From NCBI RefSeq assembly GCF_024748695.1, contig NZ_CP087176.1:1543501-1607500 (forward strand): a stretch of 64,000 bases of DNA, read 5' to 3'. Source of the stretch: Pseudomonas sp. B21-040 (GTDB lineage: Bacteria > Pseudomonadota > Gammaproteobacteria > Pseudomonadales > Pseudomonadaceae). The position numbers were made by a program, and so were the translations under genes. This document shows, one piece after another, positions 41,213-48,895 of the stretch. How positions within the stretch are numbered: position 1 is the stretch's first letter; each line of letters opens with the position of its first letter. The notes under the pieces were generated by a model, which made no database searches, was not told the DNA's origin, and saw only the letters and a program-made list of their open reading frames with translations.

Positions 41213-42592
41213 TTAGGCGGCGTTCGCCACCAAGGCTGGGCGGCGGGACATCAAGCTCACCAGCACGAAACTCACCAGGCCTACACCGAGGCTGTAGTAG
41301 ATCGGGGTGTTGGCGTCCAGGCCGTCTTTGAACATGAACACCAGCGCGGTGGCGAAGCCCATGCCCATGCTGGCGATAGCGCCGGCGGTGGTCGCGCGCT
41401 TCCAGAAAATCGCACCCATCAGCGGGATCAGCATGCCGCCCACCAGCAGGTTGTAGGCCAGGGTCAGGGCGCTGATCACGTCGTTGACCACCAGTGCGAT
41501 GCCAAGCACCACGATACCGGTCAACAGGGTGAACAGGCGGTTGATGCCCAGAGTCGACTGTTTACCGCCGCGCAGTTTCGGCAGCAGGTCTTCGGTCAGG
41601 GTGGTAGCAGCGGCGAGCAGGCCGGCGCTGGCGGTAGACATCATGGCCGCCAGGGCAGCCGCAATCACCAGACCACGAATACCGTCCGGCAGGGACAGTT
41701 TGACGATGGCGGCGAAGGCGTTGTTGACGTTGTCCAGGTCCGGGATCAGCACATGAGCGGCCATGCCGATCAGGGCGCAGGCCAGTCCGTAAAGGATGCA
41801 GTAGAAGCCTGCGAATGTACCGGCAACCTGAGCCACTTTAGCGGTCTTGACGGTGAACACCCGTTGCCAGATGTCCTGACCGATCAGGATCCCGAAGAAG
41901 TAGATCATGAAGTAGGTGATGATGGTGTCCCAGCCGATGGTCGTGAAGCTGAAGTTCGACGCCGGCAGCTTCAACACCAACTCATCCCAACCACCGACGC
42001 GGTACAGGCAGATTGGCAACAGGATGAACATCAGGCCCACGGTCTTGATGACGAACTGGACGATGTCGGTCAGGGTCAGGGACCACATGCCGCCGATCGC
42101 CGAATAAATCACCACCACGCCACCGCCGACCAATACCGATAGCCAGAACGGCAGGTCGAACAGCACTTGCAGCACGGTGCCGATTGCCAGGATCGAGACC
42201 ACGCCGATCATCAGCGCATACGCCAGCATGATCACCGCGCTCGCGGAGCGGGCCATCGGGTTGTAGCGTTTTTCCAGCACCTGGGTAACGGTGTAGATCT
42301 TCAGTTTCAGCAGCGGTTTGGCGAGGAACAGGTTCAGCGCCACGATCCCGCAACCGAGGGCTGCGCACAGCCAGAAACCGGAAATGCCATGCACATAACC
42401 CAAACGTACGGTGCCGACAGTGGAGGCGCCGCCCAGAACGGTGGCAGCCATGGTGCCCATGTACAGGCTCGGGCCGAGGTTACGACCGGCGACCAAAAAG
42501 TCTTCGTTGGTCTTGGCCTTGCGCATGCCGTAATAGCCGAGTATCAGCATCGCGGCGGCGTAGATGAGTACGACGAATAAATCCAAAGCCAT
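41213..42592 (-). CDS. Sodium:solute symporter (SSS family), PA1418-like
   Basis: This 459-residue inner-membrane protein has about 12-13 helices of the solute:sodium symporter fold (YYGMRKAKTNEDFLVAGRNL, the SSF start; GGASTVGTVRLGYVHGISGF; MMSTASAGLLAAATTLTEDL). Its location in the gbu cluster, equivalent to PA1418, suggests uptake of guanidinobutyrate, GABA or a related amine. It is the last gene of the likely gbuA transcript, separated from the permease gene by 191 bases containing a REP element, and is ended by a strong terminator at 41147. Confidence 0.9.
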   Translation of the reverse strand: MALDLFVVLIYAAAMLILGYYGMRKAKTNEDFLVAGRNLGPSLYMGTMAATVLGGASTVGTVRLGYVHGISGFWLCAALGCGIVALNLFLAKPLLKLKIYTVTQVLEKRYNPMARSASAVIMLAYALMIGVVSILAIGTVLQVLFDLPFWLSVLVGGGVVVIYSAIGGMWSLTLTDIVQFVIKTVGLMFILLPICLYRVGGWDELVLKLPASNFSFTTIGWDTIITYFMIYFFGILIGQDIWQRVFTVKTAKVAQVAGTFAGFYCILYGLACALIGMAAHVLIPDLDNVNNAFAAIVKLSLPDGIRGLVIAAALAAMMSTASAGLLAAATTLTEDLLPKLRGGKQSTLGINRLFTLLTGIVVLGIALVVNDVISALTLAYNLLVGGMLIPLMGAIFWKRATTAGAIASMGMGFATALVFMFKDGLDANTPIYYSLGVGLVSFVLVSLMSRRPALVANAA

Positions 42593-42661
42593 TGTTGCGT
42601 GTCTCCAATTGTCTTTTTTATGGTGAAGCAGAAATCAATCCCTGTGGGAACATCAATCCCT

Positions 42662-42751
42662 TGTGGGAGCGTGGCTTGCCCGCGATGGGGGCGCCGCGGT
42701 CCGTCAGGCAGACCGCGTCATCGTTCATCGCGGGCAAGCCTCGCTCCCACA
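42662..42751. repeat. REP/BIME palindrome in gbu operon
   Basis: The arms TGTGGGAGCGTGGCTTGCCC and inverted partner ending at 42751 sit between two transporter genes of one likely operon. Such a hairpin could set different mRNA levels for the genes on either side. Confidence 0.9.
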
Positions 42752-42783
42752 GGTACTGCATTGATCACAGGTAATGCGTTGAA

Positions 42784-44295
42784 TCAGGCAGCTTGTCGCA
42801 TCGCTGGTTTAGCGAGCGAATGGGTGCCCTTGCTGCGGGAGTCGTTCGGGCCGAACACCGCTGCCGTTTCCGGGAACAGGCTCAGCAGTGCCAGGTACAC
42901 CAGCGAGGCCAGGCCCAGGGTGACCGGCAGGCTGATGTCGATACCGCCGGCCATTTCGCCCAGTGGTCCGACAAACTGACCCGGCAGGTTCACGAAGCAC
43001 AGGCCGACGGCCGCGCTCGGGATCCAGGCACCCAGGCCACGCCAGTTCCAGCCGTGGGTGAACCAGTAACGGCCACCTTTCTCGCCACGGGTGAACACTT
43101 GCAGGTCATCCGGGCAATAGAAGCCGCGACGGACCAACAGGCCGATGATCATGATCACCATCCACGGGGTGGTGCAGGTGATGATCAGCACGGCGAAGGT
43201 CGACACGCTCTGCACCAGGTTCGCGGCGAAGCGACCGATAAAGATGAAGGCAATCGACAACACACCGATCAGCAGCGTCGCTTTAACCCGCGACAGCACG
43301 CGAGGGAACACGCTGGACATATCCAGCCCGGTGCCATACAGCGACGTGGTGCCGGTGGACATGCCGCCGATCACTGCGATCAGGCACACCGGCAGGAAGA
43401 ACCAGCTCGGCGATACCGCCAGCAGGCCGCCGACGTAGTTGTTGGCCGCGATGTAGTCCGGCGCCTTGATTGCCACGATGGTCGCGGTGGCCAGGCCGAA
43501 CAGGAACGGAATGAAGGTTGCGATCTGCGAGATCACCACCGCTGCCATGATCCGGCGCTTGGAGGTTTCACGCGGAATGTAGCGCGACCAGTCGCCGAGG
43601 AACGCGCCGAAGGAAATCGGGTTGCTCATGGCCACCAGCGCAGCGCCGATGAACGCCGCCCAGAAACCGGGTTGGTCCATGCCGACGGTACCGGCGTAGT
43701 TCACATCAAAAGGACCGGCGAAGGCGAAGACGCCCAGCAGGAACAGCAGGCTGGCGCTCCACACGGCGATCTTGTTGACCCACAGCAGGAAGCGGAAGCC
43801 ATAGATGCAAACGGTCAGCACCAGAATCGCGAACAGACCGTAGGCCAGGCCCAGGGTCAGGTCGGTTTCCGGCAGGCCGATCAGGCGTTTGGCACCACCG
43901 ATCAACGCATCACCGGAACTCCACACCGACAGCGAGAAGAAGGCGATGGCGGTCAGCAACGACAGGAACGAACCGACGATCCGTCCGTGCACGCCAAAGT
44001 GCGCACCGGAAGACACGGCGTTGTTGGTGCCATTGATCGGGCCGAACAGGCCCATAGGCGCGAGGATCAGCGAACCCAGCAATACGCCCAGCACAATCGC
44101 CCAGACGCCCGCCTGAAACGACAGGCCGAACAATACCGGGAAACTGCCGAGCACGGCGGTGGCAAAGGTGTTGGAACCGCCGAAGATCATCCGGAACAAG
44201 TCCGTCGGGCCTGCGGTGCGTTCGTTGTCCGGGATCTGTTCGACCCCGTGGGTTTCAATTTGCGTAAGGCTTTGGTCGTTGTTGTTGTTATTCAT
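42784..44295 (-). CDS. NCS1-family permease (cytosine/purine type), PA1419-like
   Basis: This 503-residue inner-membrane transporter of the nucleobase:cation symporter-1 family has about twelve helices. Motifs include RMIFGGSNTFATAVLGSFPV, FGFGxxGxxxNG-like GPINGTNNAVSSGAHFG, and NPISFGAFLGDWSRYIP. In P. aeruginosa the equivalent gene (PA1419) is a neighbour of gbuA, so the substrate may be a guanidino compound rather than a nucleobase. It lies 54 bases after the NTF2-like gene on the same strand. Confidence 0.9.
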   Translation of the reverse strand: MNNNNNDQSLTQIETHGVEQIPDNERTAGPTDLFRMIFGGSNTFATAVLGSFPVLFGLSFQAGVWAIVLGVLLGSLILAPMGLFGPINGTNNAVSSGAHFGVHGRIVGSFLSLLTAIAFFSLSVWSSGDALIGGAKRLIGLPETDLTLGLAYGLFAILVLTVCIYGFRFLLWVNKIAVWSASLLFLLGVFAFAGPFDVNYAGTVGMDQPGFWAAFIGAALVAMSNPISFGAFLGDWSRYIPRETSKRRIMAAVVISQIATFIPFLFGLATATIVAIKAPDYIAANNYVGGLLAVSPSWFFLPVCLIAVIGGMSTGTTSLYGTGLDMSSVFPRVLSRVKATLLIGVLSIAFIFIGRFAANLVQSVSTFAVLIITCTTPWMVIMIIGLLVRRGFYCPDDLQVFTRGEKGGRYWFTHGWNWRGLGAWIPSAAVGLCFVNLPGQFVGPLGEMAGGIDISLPVTLGLASLVYLALLSLFPETAAVFGPNDSRSKGTHSLAKPAMRQAA

Positions 44296-44349
44296 GATCT
44301 GCTCCGATCATAAAGGCGCGCTCATCGTGTGTGAGCGTCGCCTGTTTGG

Positions 44350-44778
44350 CTAAGGGGTTGGCAGCCCTTCCGGCATTGCGGATAAATGTTCGTGGCAGGC
44401 CAGCCATAGGCCTTGTTGTTCTTGGCCAGACGTTTGTTTTTTGAAAACAATCGTCTCGCGCTCCTGGCTAAAGTGCTGCTCCCCCTGCATGCGCAGCTCG
44501 GTGGCGACGTCATGAATGAAAATCGCCGCATCACCCTGCAGGCTGACGAAGGCGTTGCTCGAGGTGCACGAAAGCACCTCAAAGCCATCCTCCGAGCGCC
44601 AGGTGTCCCACAACGCCTGATAGGCATCGCGTGACAGCAGAGGCAGCTCGAGGGTGTAGAACACGAAGCTGGCATCGGTGCTGAACGCACCGAAGTAGGC
44701 TTCGCGATCGTTACGGGCAAACGCCGACACCAGATCGGCGGCGGCTTTCAGAACCTGATCACGTTCGTTCACGACCAT
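44350..44778 (-). CDS. NTF2/SnoaL-fold protein, PA1420-like
   Basis: This 142-residue soluble protein has the cone-shaped NTF2-like fold by pattern (LKAAADLVSAFARNDREAYF, DASFVFYTLELPLLSRDAYQ, ATELRMQGEQHFSQERETIV). It belongs to the AtzH-like/SnoaL type and, by position, matches PA1420. It lies three bases after gbuA, so it is almost certainly in the same transcript. Members of the fold serve as small enzymes or as partners of amidohydrolases, and a helper role beside GbuA is inference. Confidence 0.8.
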   Translation of the reverse strand: MVVNERDQVLKAAADLVSAFARNDREAYFGAFSTDASFVFYTLELPLLSRDAYQALWDTWRSEDGFEVLSCTSSNAFVSLQGDAAIFIHDVATELRMQGEQHFSQERETIVFKKQTSGQEQQGLWLACHEHLSAMPEGLPTP

Positions 44779-44781
44779 TCC

Positions 44782-45732
44782 TCAGCGGTGGACCACGCCT
44801 GGCAGTACGCAGAGCATTTCGTACAGCAAGTTGGCGGCCAGCAGCGAGGTGTTGCCGGTGGTGTCATAAGCGGGCGAGACTTCTACCAGATCGCAACCGA
44901 CCAGGTCGAGGCCTTGGCAGCCGCGAACGATTTCAATTGCCTGAATGGTCGTCAGACCGCCGATTTCCGGGGTGCCGGTACCCGGTGCCCAGGCAGGGTC
45001 GATGCCATCGATGTCGAAACTCAGGTACACCGGGCCGCCACCGACTTTCTCGCGAACTTCGGCCATCAATGGGGCCAGGGATTTGTGCCAGCACTCTTCG
45101 GCCTGAACCACACGGAAGCCCTGGTTACGGCTCCAGTTGAAGTCGTCAGCGGTGTAACCCTGAGCGCGCAGGCCAATTTGTACGACACGATCGCAATCGA
45201 GCAGGCCTTCTTCGACAGCGCGACGGAAGGTGGTGCCGTGTGCGATTTTCTCGCCGAACATGTGATCGTTCACATCGGCGTGAGCATCAATGTGCACCAG
45301 GCCGATCTTGCCGTGCTTTTTATGAATGGCACGCAGGATCGGCAGGGTGATGGTGTGGTCGCCGCCCAGGGTCAGCGGGATCACATCGTGTTCGAGGATC
45401 TTGTGGTAAGACTCTTCGATGATCCGTACTGCGTCCAGCAGGTTGAACGTGTTGATCGCAATGTCGCCGATGTCGGCCACCGACAGCGAATCGAACGGCG
45501 CAGCGCCGGTCGCCATGTTGTACGGACGGATCATTACCGATTCCGCGCGGATTTCGCGAGGTCCGAAACGGGTGCCGGGGCGCAGCGAGGTGCCGATGTC
45601 CAGTGGCACGCCAACGAAGGCAGCGTCCAGACCGGCAGCAGTATCCAAATGGGGAAGGCGCATCATGGTGGCGATGCCGCCAAAGCGCGGCATTTCATTG
45701 CCGCCCAGTGGTTGGTGAAGAATCTTGTCCAC
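44782..45732 (-). CDS. gbuA: Guanidinobutyrase (ureohydrolase family)
   Basis: This 316-residue cytoplasmic manganese enzyme hydrolyses 4-guanidinobutyrate to 4-aminobutyrate and urea. All metal motifs of the arginase/agmatinase family are visible: LGGDHTITLP, HIDAHADVND and SFDIDGIDPAWAPGTGTPE. It shares the gene order of the P. aeruginosa gbuA locus (two transporters, NTF2-like protein, gbuA, divergent gbuR), which favours gbuA over speB agmatinase. It is the first gene of the minus-strand operon. Control by GbuR from the intergenic dyad at 45856 is likely. Confidence 0.9.
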   Translation of the reverse strand: MDKILHQPLGGNEMPRFGGIATMMRLPHLDTAAGLDAAFVGVPLDIGTSLRPGTRFGPREIRAESVMIRPYNMATGAAPFDSLSVADIGDIAINTFNLLDAVRIIEESYHKILEHDVIPLTLGGDHTITLPILRAIHKKHGKIGLVHIDAHADVNDHMFGEKIAHGTTFRRAVEEGLLDCDRVVQIGLRAQGYTADDFNWSRNQGFRVVQAEECWHKSLAPLMAEVREKVGGGPVYLSFDIDGIDPAWAPGTGTPEIGGLTTIQAIEIVRGCQGLDLVGCDLVEVSPAYDTTGNTSLLAANLLYEMLCVLPGVVHR

Positions 45733-45855
45733 GGGTAGGGCCTCATCGTCGTTGTTTTATTTATGTCGGATGCGCAGGTCAGGACAGACACAGGCTCCGT
45801 TGTGGGGCGATTCTGCGAAATGTAGTGGCCGGGAAGAATCGCTACGGGCAAATAC

Positions 45856-45879
45856 TTAGTTCAGATTTTTCTAAACTAA
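45856..45879. promoter_or_regulatory. Inverted repeat, candidate GbuR operator
   Basis: TTAGTTCAGA and TCTAAACTAA form a 10-base dyad (9 of 10 pairs) around TTTT. It lies 124 bases upstream of the gbuA start, in the gbuA-gbuR intergenic region. The size and T-N11-A content suit a LysR-type site. Confidence 0.65.
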
Positions 45880-45907
45880 TGGCGGCGGTGGCGATAGACT
45901 CGCGGTT

Positions 45908-46019
45908 GATCGTTCCCACGCTCTGCGTGGGAATGCATCCCGTGACGCTCCGCGTCACAACCCCGGAGCGGACGCAGAGCGTCCGAGGCGGCATTCCCAC
46001 GCAGAGCGTGGGAACGATC
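45908..46019. repeat. Large palindromic repeat (GATCGTTCCCACGCTCTGCG type), copy 2
   Basis: This is the same element as at 675-776, here between the gbu dyad and the gbuR start. It ends 15 bases before the gbuR ATG, so it will be part of the gbuR leader RNA and may affect its translation. Confidence 0.9.
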
Positions 46020-46034
46020 TTTGGAGAGATCCCC

Positions 46035-46928
46035 ATGGCCAACGCTTTACCCGACCTGAAACTATTGCGCATTTTCGTCAGCGTGGTTCGCCATCAGGGG
46101 TTTGCCAACGCCCAGCAAGAGCTCAACCTCTCGACCTCGGCCATCAGCACCTACATGAGCCAGCTCGAAGCGGCCCTCGGCCTGGTGCTCTGTCATCGCG
46201 GTCGCGGTGGTTTCAGCCTGACCAGCAAGGGCGAGTTGTTTCATCAGGAAACCCTGCGCCTGCTCGGTGAACTCGAAGGTTTCGAGCAATACGCCGCAGC
46301 CTTGAAAGGTGAGCTGCGCGGCACATTGAACCTGGGCGTCATCGACTCCACCGTCAGCGACAAGGCCTTGCCCTTCGCCGAAGCCATCGGCGCCTACAGC
46401 CAGGAACACCCGGCCGTGCATTTACACCTGTCGGTGATGAGCCCTTACGAATTGCAACTCGGCGTGCAGGACAACCGCCTGGACCTGGCCATCGGTGCGT
46501 TCTCCACGCGCATGAGCGGCCTGGTCTACATGCCGCTCTATCGCGAGCAACACTGGTTGTATTGCAGTAGCCGTCATCCGCTATTTACCGAGCGGCGCAT
46601 CCCGGAGCAAGTGATTACCCAGCAGCGCATGGTCGGCCGGGGTTACTGGAGCCAGGCCGAACTGGCGCGTCACGGTTTCAAACACAGTGCGGCCACGGTG
46701 GAGAGTATGGAGGCGCAGTTGATTCTGGTGCTGTCCGGTGCCTACATCGGTTACCTGCCGGAGCACTACGCCCAGGCCTGGGCGGACAAGGGTGATCTGC
46801 GCGTATTACTGCCGGCAACGTTCGGTTATCAGGCGCCGTTTTCGATGATCGTGCGCCGTGGCCGCAGTCGCGAACCGCTGATCCAGACCTTTCGCGATCT
46901 GCTCAAAGCACAACTGAATCAGGCTTGA
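46035..46928 (+). CDS. gbuR: LysR-family regulator of the gbu genes
   Basis: The protein is 297 residues from the ATG at 46035, with GGAGAG eight bases upstream; the open frame extends upstream through the palindromic repeat but that part is not protein-like. The helix-turn-helix is in about residues 20-45 (GFANAQQELNLSTSAISTYM), with an effector domain after residue 90. Divergence from gbuA and the shared order with P. aeruginosa PA1421-PA1422 identify it as GbuR, which activates gbuA in response to guanidinobutyrate. The tRNA-modification gene starts three bases after its stop. Confidence 0.88.
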   Translation: MANALPDLKLLRIFVSVVRHQGFANAQQELNLSTSAISTYMSQLEAALGLVLCHRGRGGFSLTSKGELFHQETLRLLGELEGFEQYAAALKGELRGTLNLGVIDSTVSDKALPFAEAIGAYSQEHPAVHLHLSVMSPYELQLGVQDNRLDLAIGAFSTRMSGLVYMPLYREQHWLYCSSRHPLFTERRIPEQVITQQRMVGRGYWSQAELARHGFKHSAATVESMEAQLILVLSGAYIGYLPEHYAQAWADKGDLRVLLPATFGYQAPFSMIVRRGRSREPLIQTFRDLLKAQLNQA

Positions 46929-46931
46929 TCA

Positions 46932-47528
46932 ATGTCCAGAATCCAGTGTCCCCGTTGCCTGCGCCCACAAACCCATTGCTTGTGTCCGCTGATCCCGAGC
47001 CTCGACAGCCGAACCCGGGTGTTGCTGTTGCAACATCCAAGCGAAGTGAATCATGCGCTGAACACTGCGCGGCTGGCGGCGTTGGGGCTGAAGAATGCCG
47101 AGCTGATGGTGGGCGAGGTCTTCGAGGATTTGCCGACATTGCTGAATCAGCCGGGATATCAGGCGCGCTTGTTGTTTCCCGGCGAGGGCGCTCAGCCGAT
47201 GCAAACCTATACGGCGACTGACGAGCCGCTATTGCTGGTGGTTCCGGACGGCACCTGGCGTAAGGCGCGCAAGCTGCTGCACCTCAATCCGCTGCTGGCG
47301 GCGTTGCCGAGGGTGACGCTGGCGGACGGCGCAGTGTCGCGCTATCGGCTGCGCAAGGCACCGGGGCCGGGCGCGTTGTCGACGGTGGAAGCGATTGTGC
47401 AGGCGTTGCAAACCCTGGAAGCGCCGAGCTCGTTCGAGCCGTTGTTGAAACCGTTTGAAGCGTTGATCGAGGGGCAGATTGCGGCGATGGGGGAGGAGAC
47501 CTACCAGCGTAATCATGCCGACAGGTGA
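46932..47528 (+). CDS. tapT: tRNA-uridine aminocarboxypropyltransferase (DTW domain)
   Basis: This 198-residue protein is of the DTW family (YfiP/TapT), which transfers the aminocarboxypropyl group from S-adenosylmethionine to uridine 47 of tRNA. The N-terminus has the cysteine cluster CPRCLRPQTHCLCP. The signature region reads VPDGTWRKARKLLHLNPLL, the D.TW motif with a glycine inserted as is usual, and SRYRLRKAPGPGALSTVEA is the closing family stretch. The start overlaps gbuR closely (three-base gap), which suggests a shared transcript though the functions are unrelated. It is followed by a REP interrupted by an IS. Confidence 0.88.
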   Translation: MSRIQCPRCLRPQTHCLCPLIPSLDSRTRVLLLQHPSEVNHALNTARLAALGLKNAELMVGEVFEDLPTLLNQPGYQARLLFPGEGAQPMQTYTATDEPLLLVVPDGTWRKARKLLHLNPLLAALPRVTLADGAVSRYRLRKAPGPGALSTVEAIVQALQTLEAPSSFEPLLKPFEALIEGQIAAMGEETYQRNHADR

Positions 47529-47536
47529 TCGGTGTA

Positions 47537-47622
47537 TGTGCGGGCCTCTTCGCGGCCCGCTCCCACAGTGTCCGTTGTGTACACAAACTCTGCGAACGCC
47601 ACTGAACCTGTGGGAGCGGGCG
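47537..47622. repeat. REP/BIME palindrome split by an insertion sequence
   Basis: The first arm is GCGGGCCTCTTCGCGGCCCG followed by CTCCCACAG. The second arm CTGTGGGAGCGGGCG ends at 47622 where the IS begins, and continues after it at 48865 as GCGTGCCCGCGAAGAGGCC. Without the IS and one GCG copy the element is a normal REP pair. Confidence 0.92.
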
Positions 47623-47660
47623 TGAACTGGTCAAGTAATCTCGGACACCGATTACGGTGT

Positions 47661-48497
47661 TTATGCCGCTTTTTGCTCCATGGCTATTGGCGACAGGTAG
47701 TCGTTATAGCTATGGAGTCTGGTGCGGTTGTAGTACATGAAGAAGCGCACGATATCGGTTTTGGCTTCCTCGATCAGGCTGTAACCGCCACGAGGCACCC
47801 ACTCTGACTTGAGCGTGCCGAAAAAGCGTTCTGTCGGCGCATTATCCCAGCACTGCCCGCGATGACTCATGCTTTGCAAAATGTCGTGTTGCAGCAGCTC
47901 TTCTTGAAACTTGCGACTGGTGTACTGACATCCCTGATCTGAGTGAAACATCAGCCCAGGAGGACACGTTCGTACCTCTGTCGCCATACGCAGCGCTTTG
48001 CTGACCAAGTTGGCGTCATTGACCAGAGAAAATGCCCAGCCAATAACCCTTCGGGCATACAGATCGATCACGATGGCCAGATGAACCCAACGTTTGCCCA
48101 CCATCAAACTGGTGACGTCGCCACACCAAACCTGATCGATTGCAGTCGGTTTGAAGTTGCGCTTGAGCCGATTGGGCGCGACAAATGCTTCCACTCCTTT
48201 GGATCTGAAAGGGTGAGGCTGGCGTTGTTTACTGACGATATTGGCCTCTCTCATCAGCGCTCTGACAAGACTCCTTCCAGCTGTAATGCTTTGGGATTTC
48301 AGGCCTTTACTGATCATTCTGGAGCCCATGGCTTCGCGGCTTTCGCTGTGCAGCTCAACTACTTTCAGCTTGAGCTCTTCGCGTTTGCGCCTCGGTTTGG
48401 CGCGTCGCTGAATCCACTCATAAAAGCTGCTGCGCTTCACACCGAAAACACGACACACCACAGCCGTCGGGAATGACTCTCTTAGCTCTGCGATCAT
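47661..48497 (-). CDS. IS3-family transposase, OrfB (DDE integrase domain)
   Basis: This 278-residue protein has an N-terminal HTH_21-like part (VCRVFGVKRSSFYEWIQRRA) and an rve-type DDE core: the first aspartate in DQVWCGDVTSLMV, the second in MFHSDQGCQYTSRKF and the glutamate in DNAPTERFFGTLKSEW. The length fits OrfB of IS3 elements. It is read alone from the ATG at 48497 or, more usefully, as OrfAB after a -1 frameshift on A6G upstream; its frame is exactly -1 relative to OrfA. It cuts and joins DNA at the element's ends. Confidence 0.95.
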   Translation of the reverse strand: MIAELRESFPTAVVCRVFGVKRSSFYEWIQRRAKPRRKREELKLKVVELHSESREAMGSRMISKGLKSQSITAGRSLVRALMREANIVSKQRQPHPFRSKGVEAFVAPNRLKRNFKPTAIDQVWCGDVTSLMVGKRWVHLAIVIDLYARRVIGWAFSLVNDANLVSKALRMATEVRTCPPGLMFHSDQGCQYTSRKFQEELLQHDILQSMSHRGQCWDNAPTERFFGTLKSEWVPRGGYSLIEEAKTDIVRFFMYYNRTRLHSYNDYLSPIAMEQKAA

Positions 48498-48799
48498 CGA
48501 AAACGATCGGGATCCGACATCAAGAGAGCGGTAGCCTTTTTTAGGATATCGGCTTCCATCTCCATGCGCTTGATCTTGGCTTTTAGTTCCTGGATCTGGC
48601 GCTGATCTTCGGTGATTGCCTTGGTGCCTTTGACTGGCTGCCCTTCACGTTCCTTACGAACCTGATCGACCCAGCGCCGTAAAGCGGTGGGCCCGATATC
48701 CAGCGATGCACAAACATCTGAAACCGGGCAGTTATCATCAAGCACCATGCTGGCAGCATGAAGCTTGAACTCGCGCGTATAGACCTTTCTTTCGTTCAT
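48494..48799 (-). CDS. IS3-family transposase, OrfA (helix-turn-helix)
   Basis: This 101-residue protein has a helix-turn-helix (VYTREFKLHAASMVLDDNCP, VSDVCASLDIGPTALRRWV) and a leucine-zipper-like C-terminal helix (IQELKAKIKRMEMEADILKK), as usual for OrfA. It overlaps OrfB by four bases (ATGA). The slippery AAAAAAG lies in the codons for Leu-Lys-Lys near the end. It binds the terminal inverted repeats. Confidence 0.95.
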   Translation of the reverse strand: MNERKVYTREFKLHAASMVLDDNCPVSDVCASLDIGPTALRRWVDQVRKEREGQPVKGTKAITEDQRQIQELKAKIKRMEMEADILKKATALLMSDPDRFR

Positions 48800-48895
48800 G
48801 GAGCCTCCAAGTTGGCGAAATCATATCGCCCTTAAGAGGTGTCCGAAATTATTAGGCCAGTTCAGCGTGCCCGCGAAGAGGCCGGTTCAGAATGA

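Larger units (their letters stand above)
47623..48864 (-). mobile_element. IS3-family insertion sequence, 1,242 bp, complete
   Basis: The ends are TGAACTGG...CGGACACC inverted repeats of 27 bases (23 identical; 47623-47649 and 48838-48864), starting TG and ending CA as in the IS3 family. A 3-bp target duplication (GCG at 47620-47622 and 48865-48867) flanks it. It carries two overlapping reading frames, orfA and orfB, on the minus strand with an A6G slippery site (48536-48542) for a -1 frameshift giving the full transposase. All parts look intact, so it may be active. Confidence 0.95.

Noticed and set aside
44788..45738. Open frame of the same size antisense to gbuA
   Set aside because: GbuA has all metal-binding motifs and conserved neighbours; the antisense reading has none.
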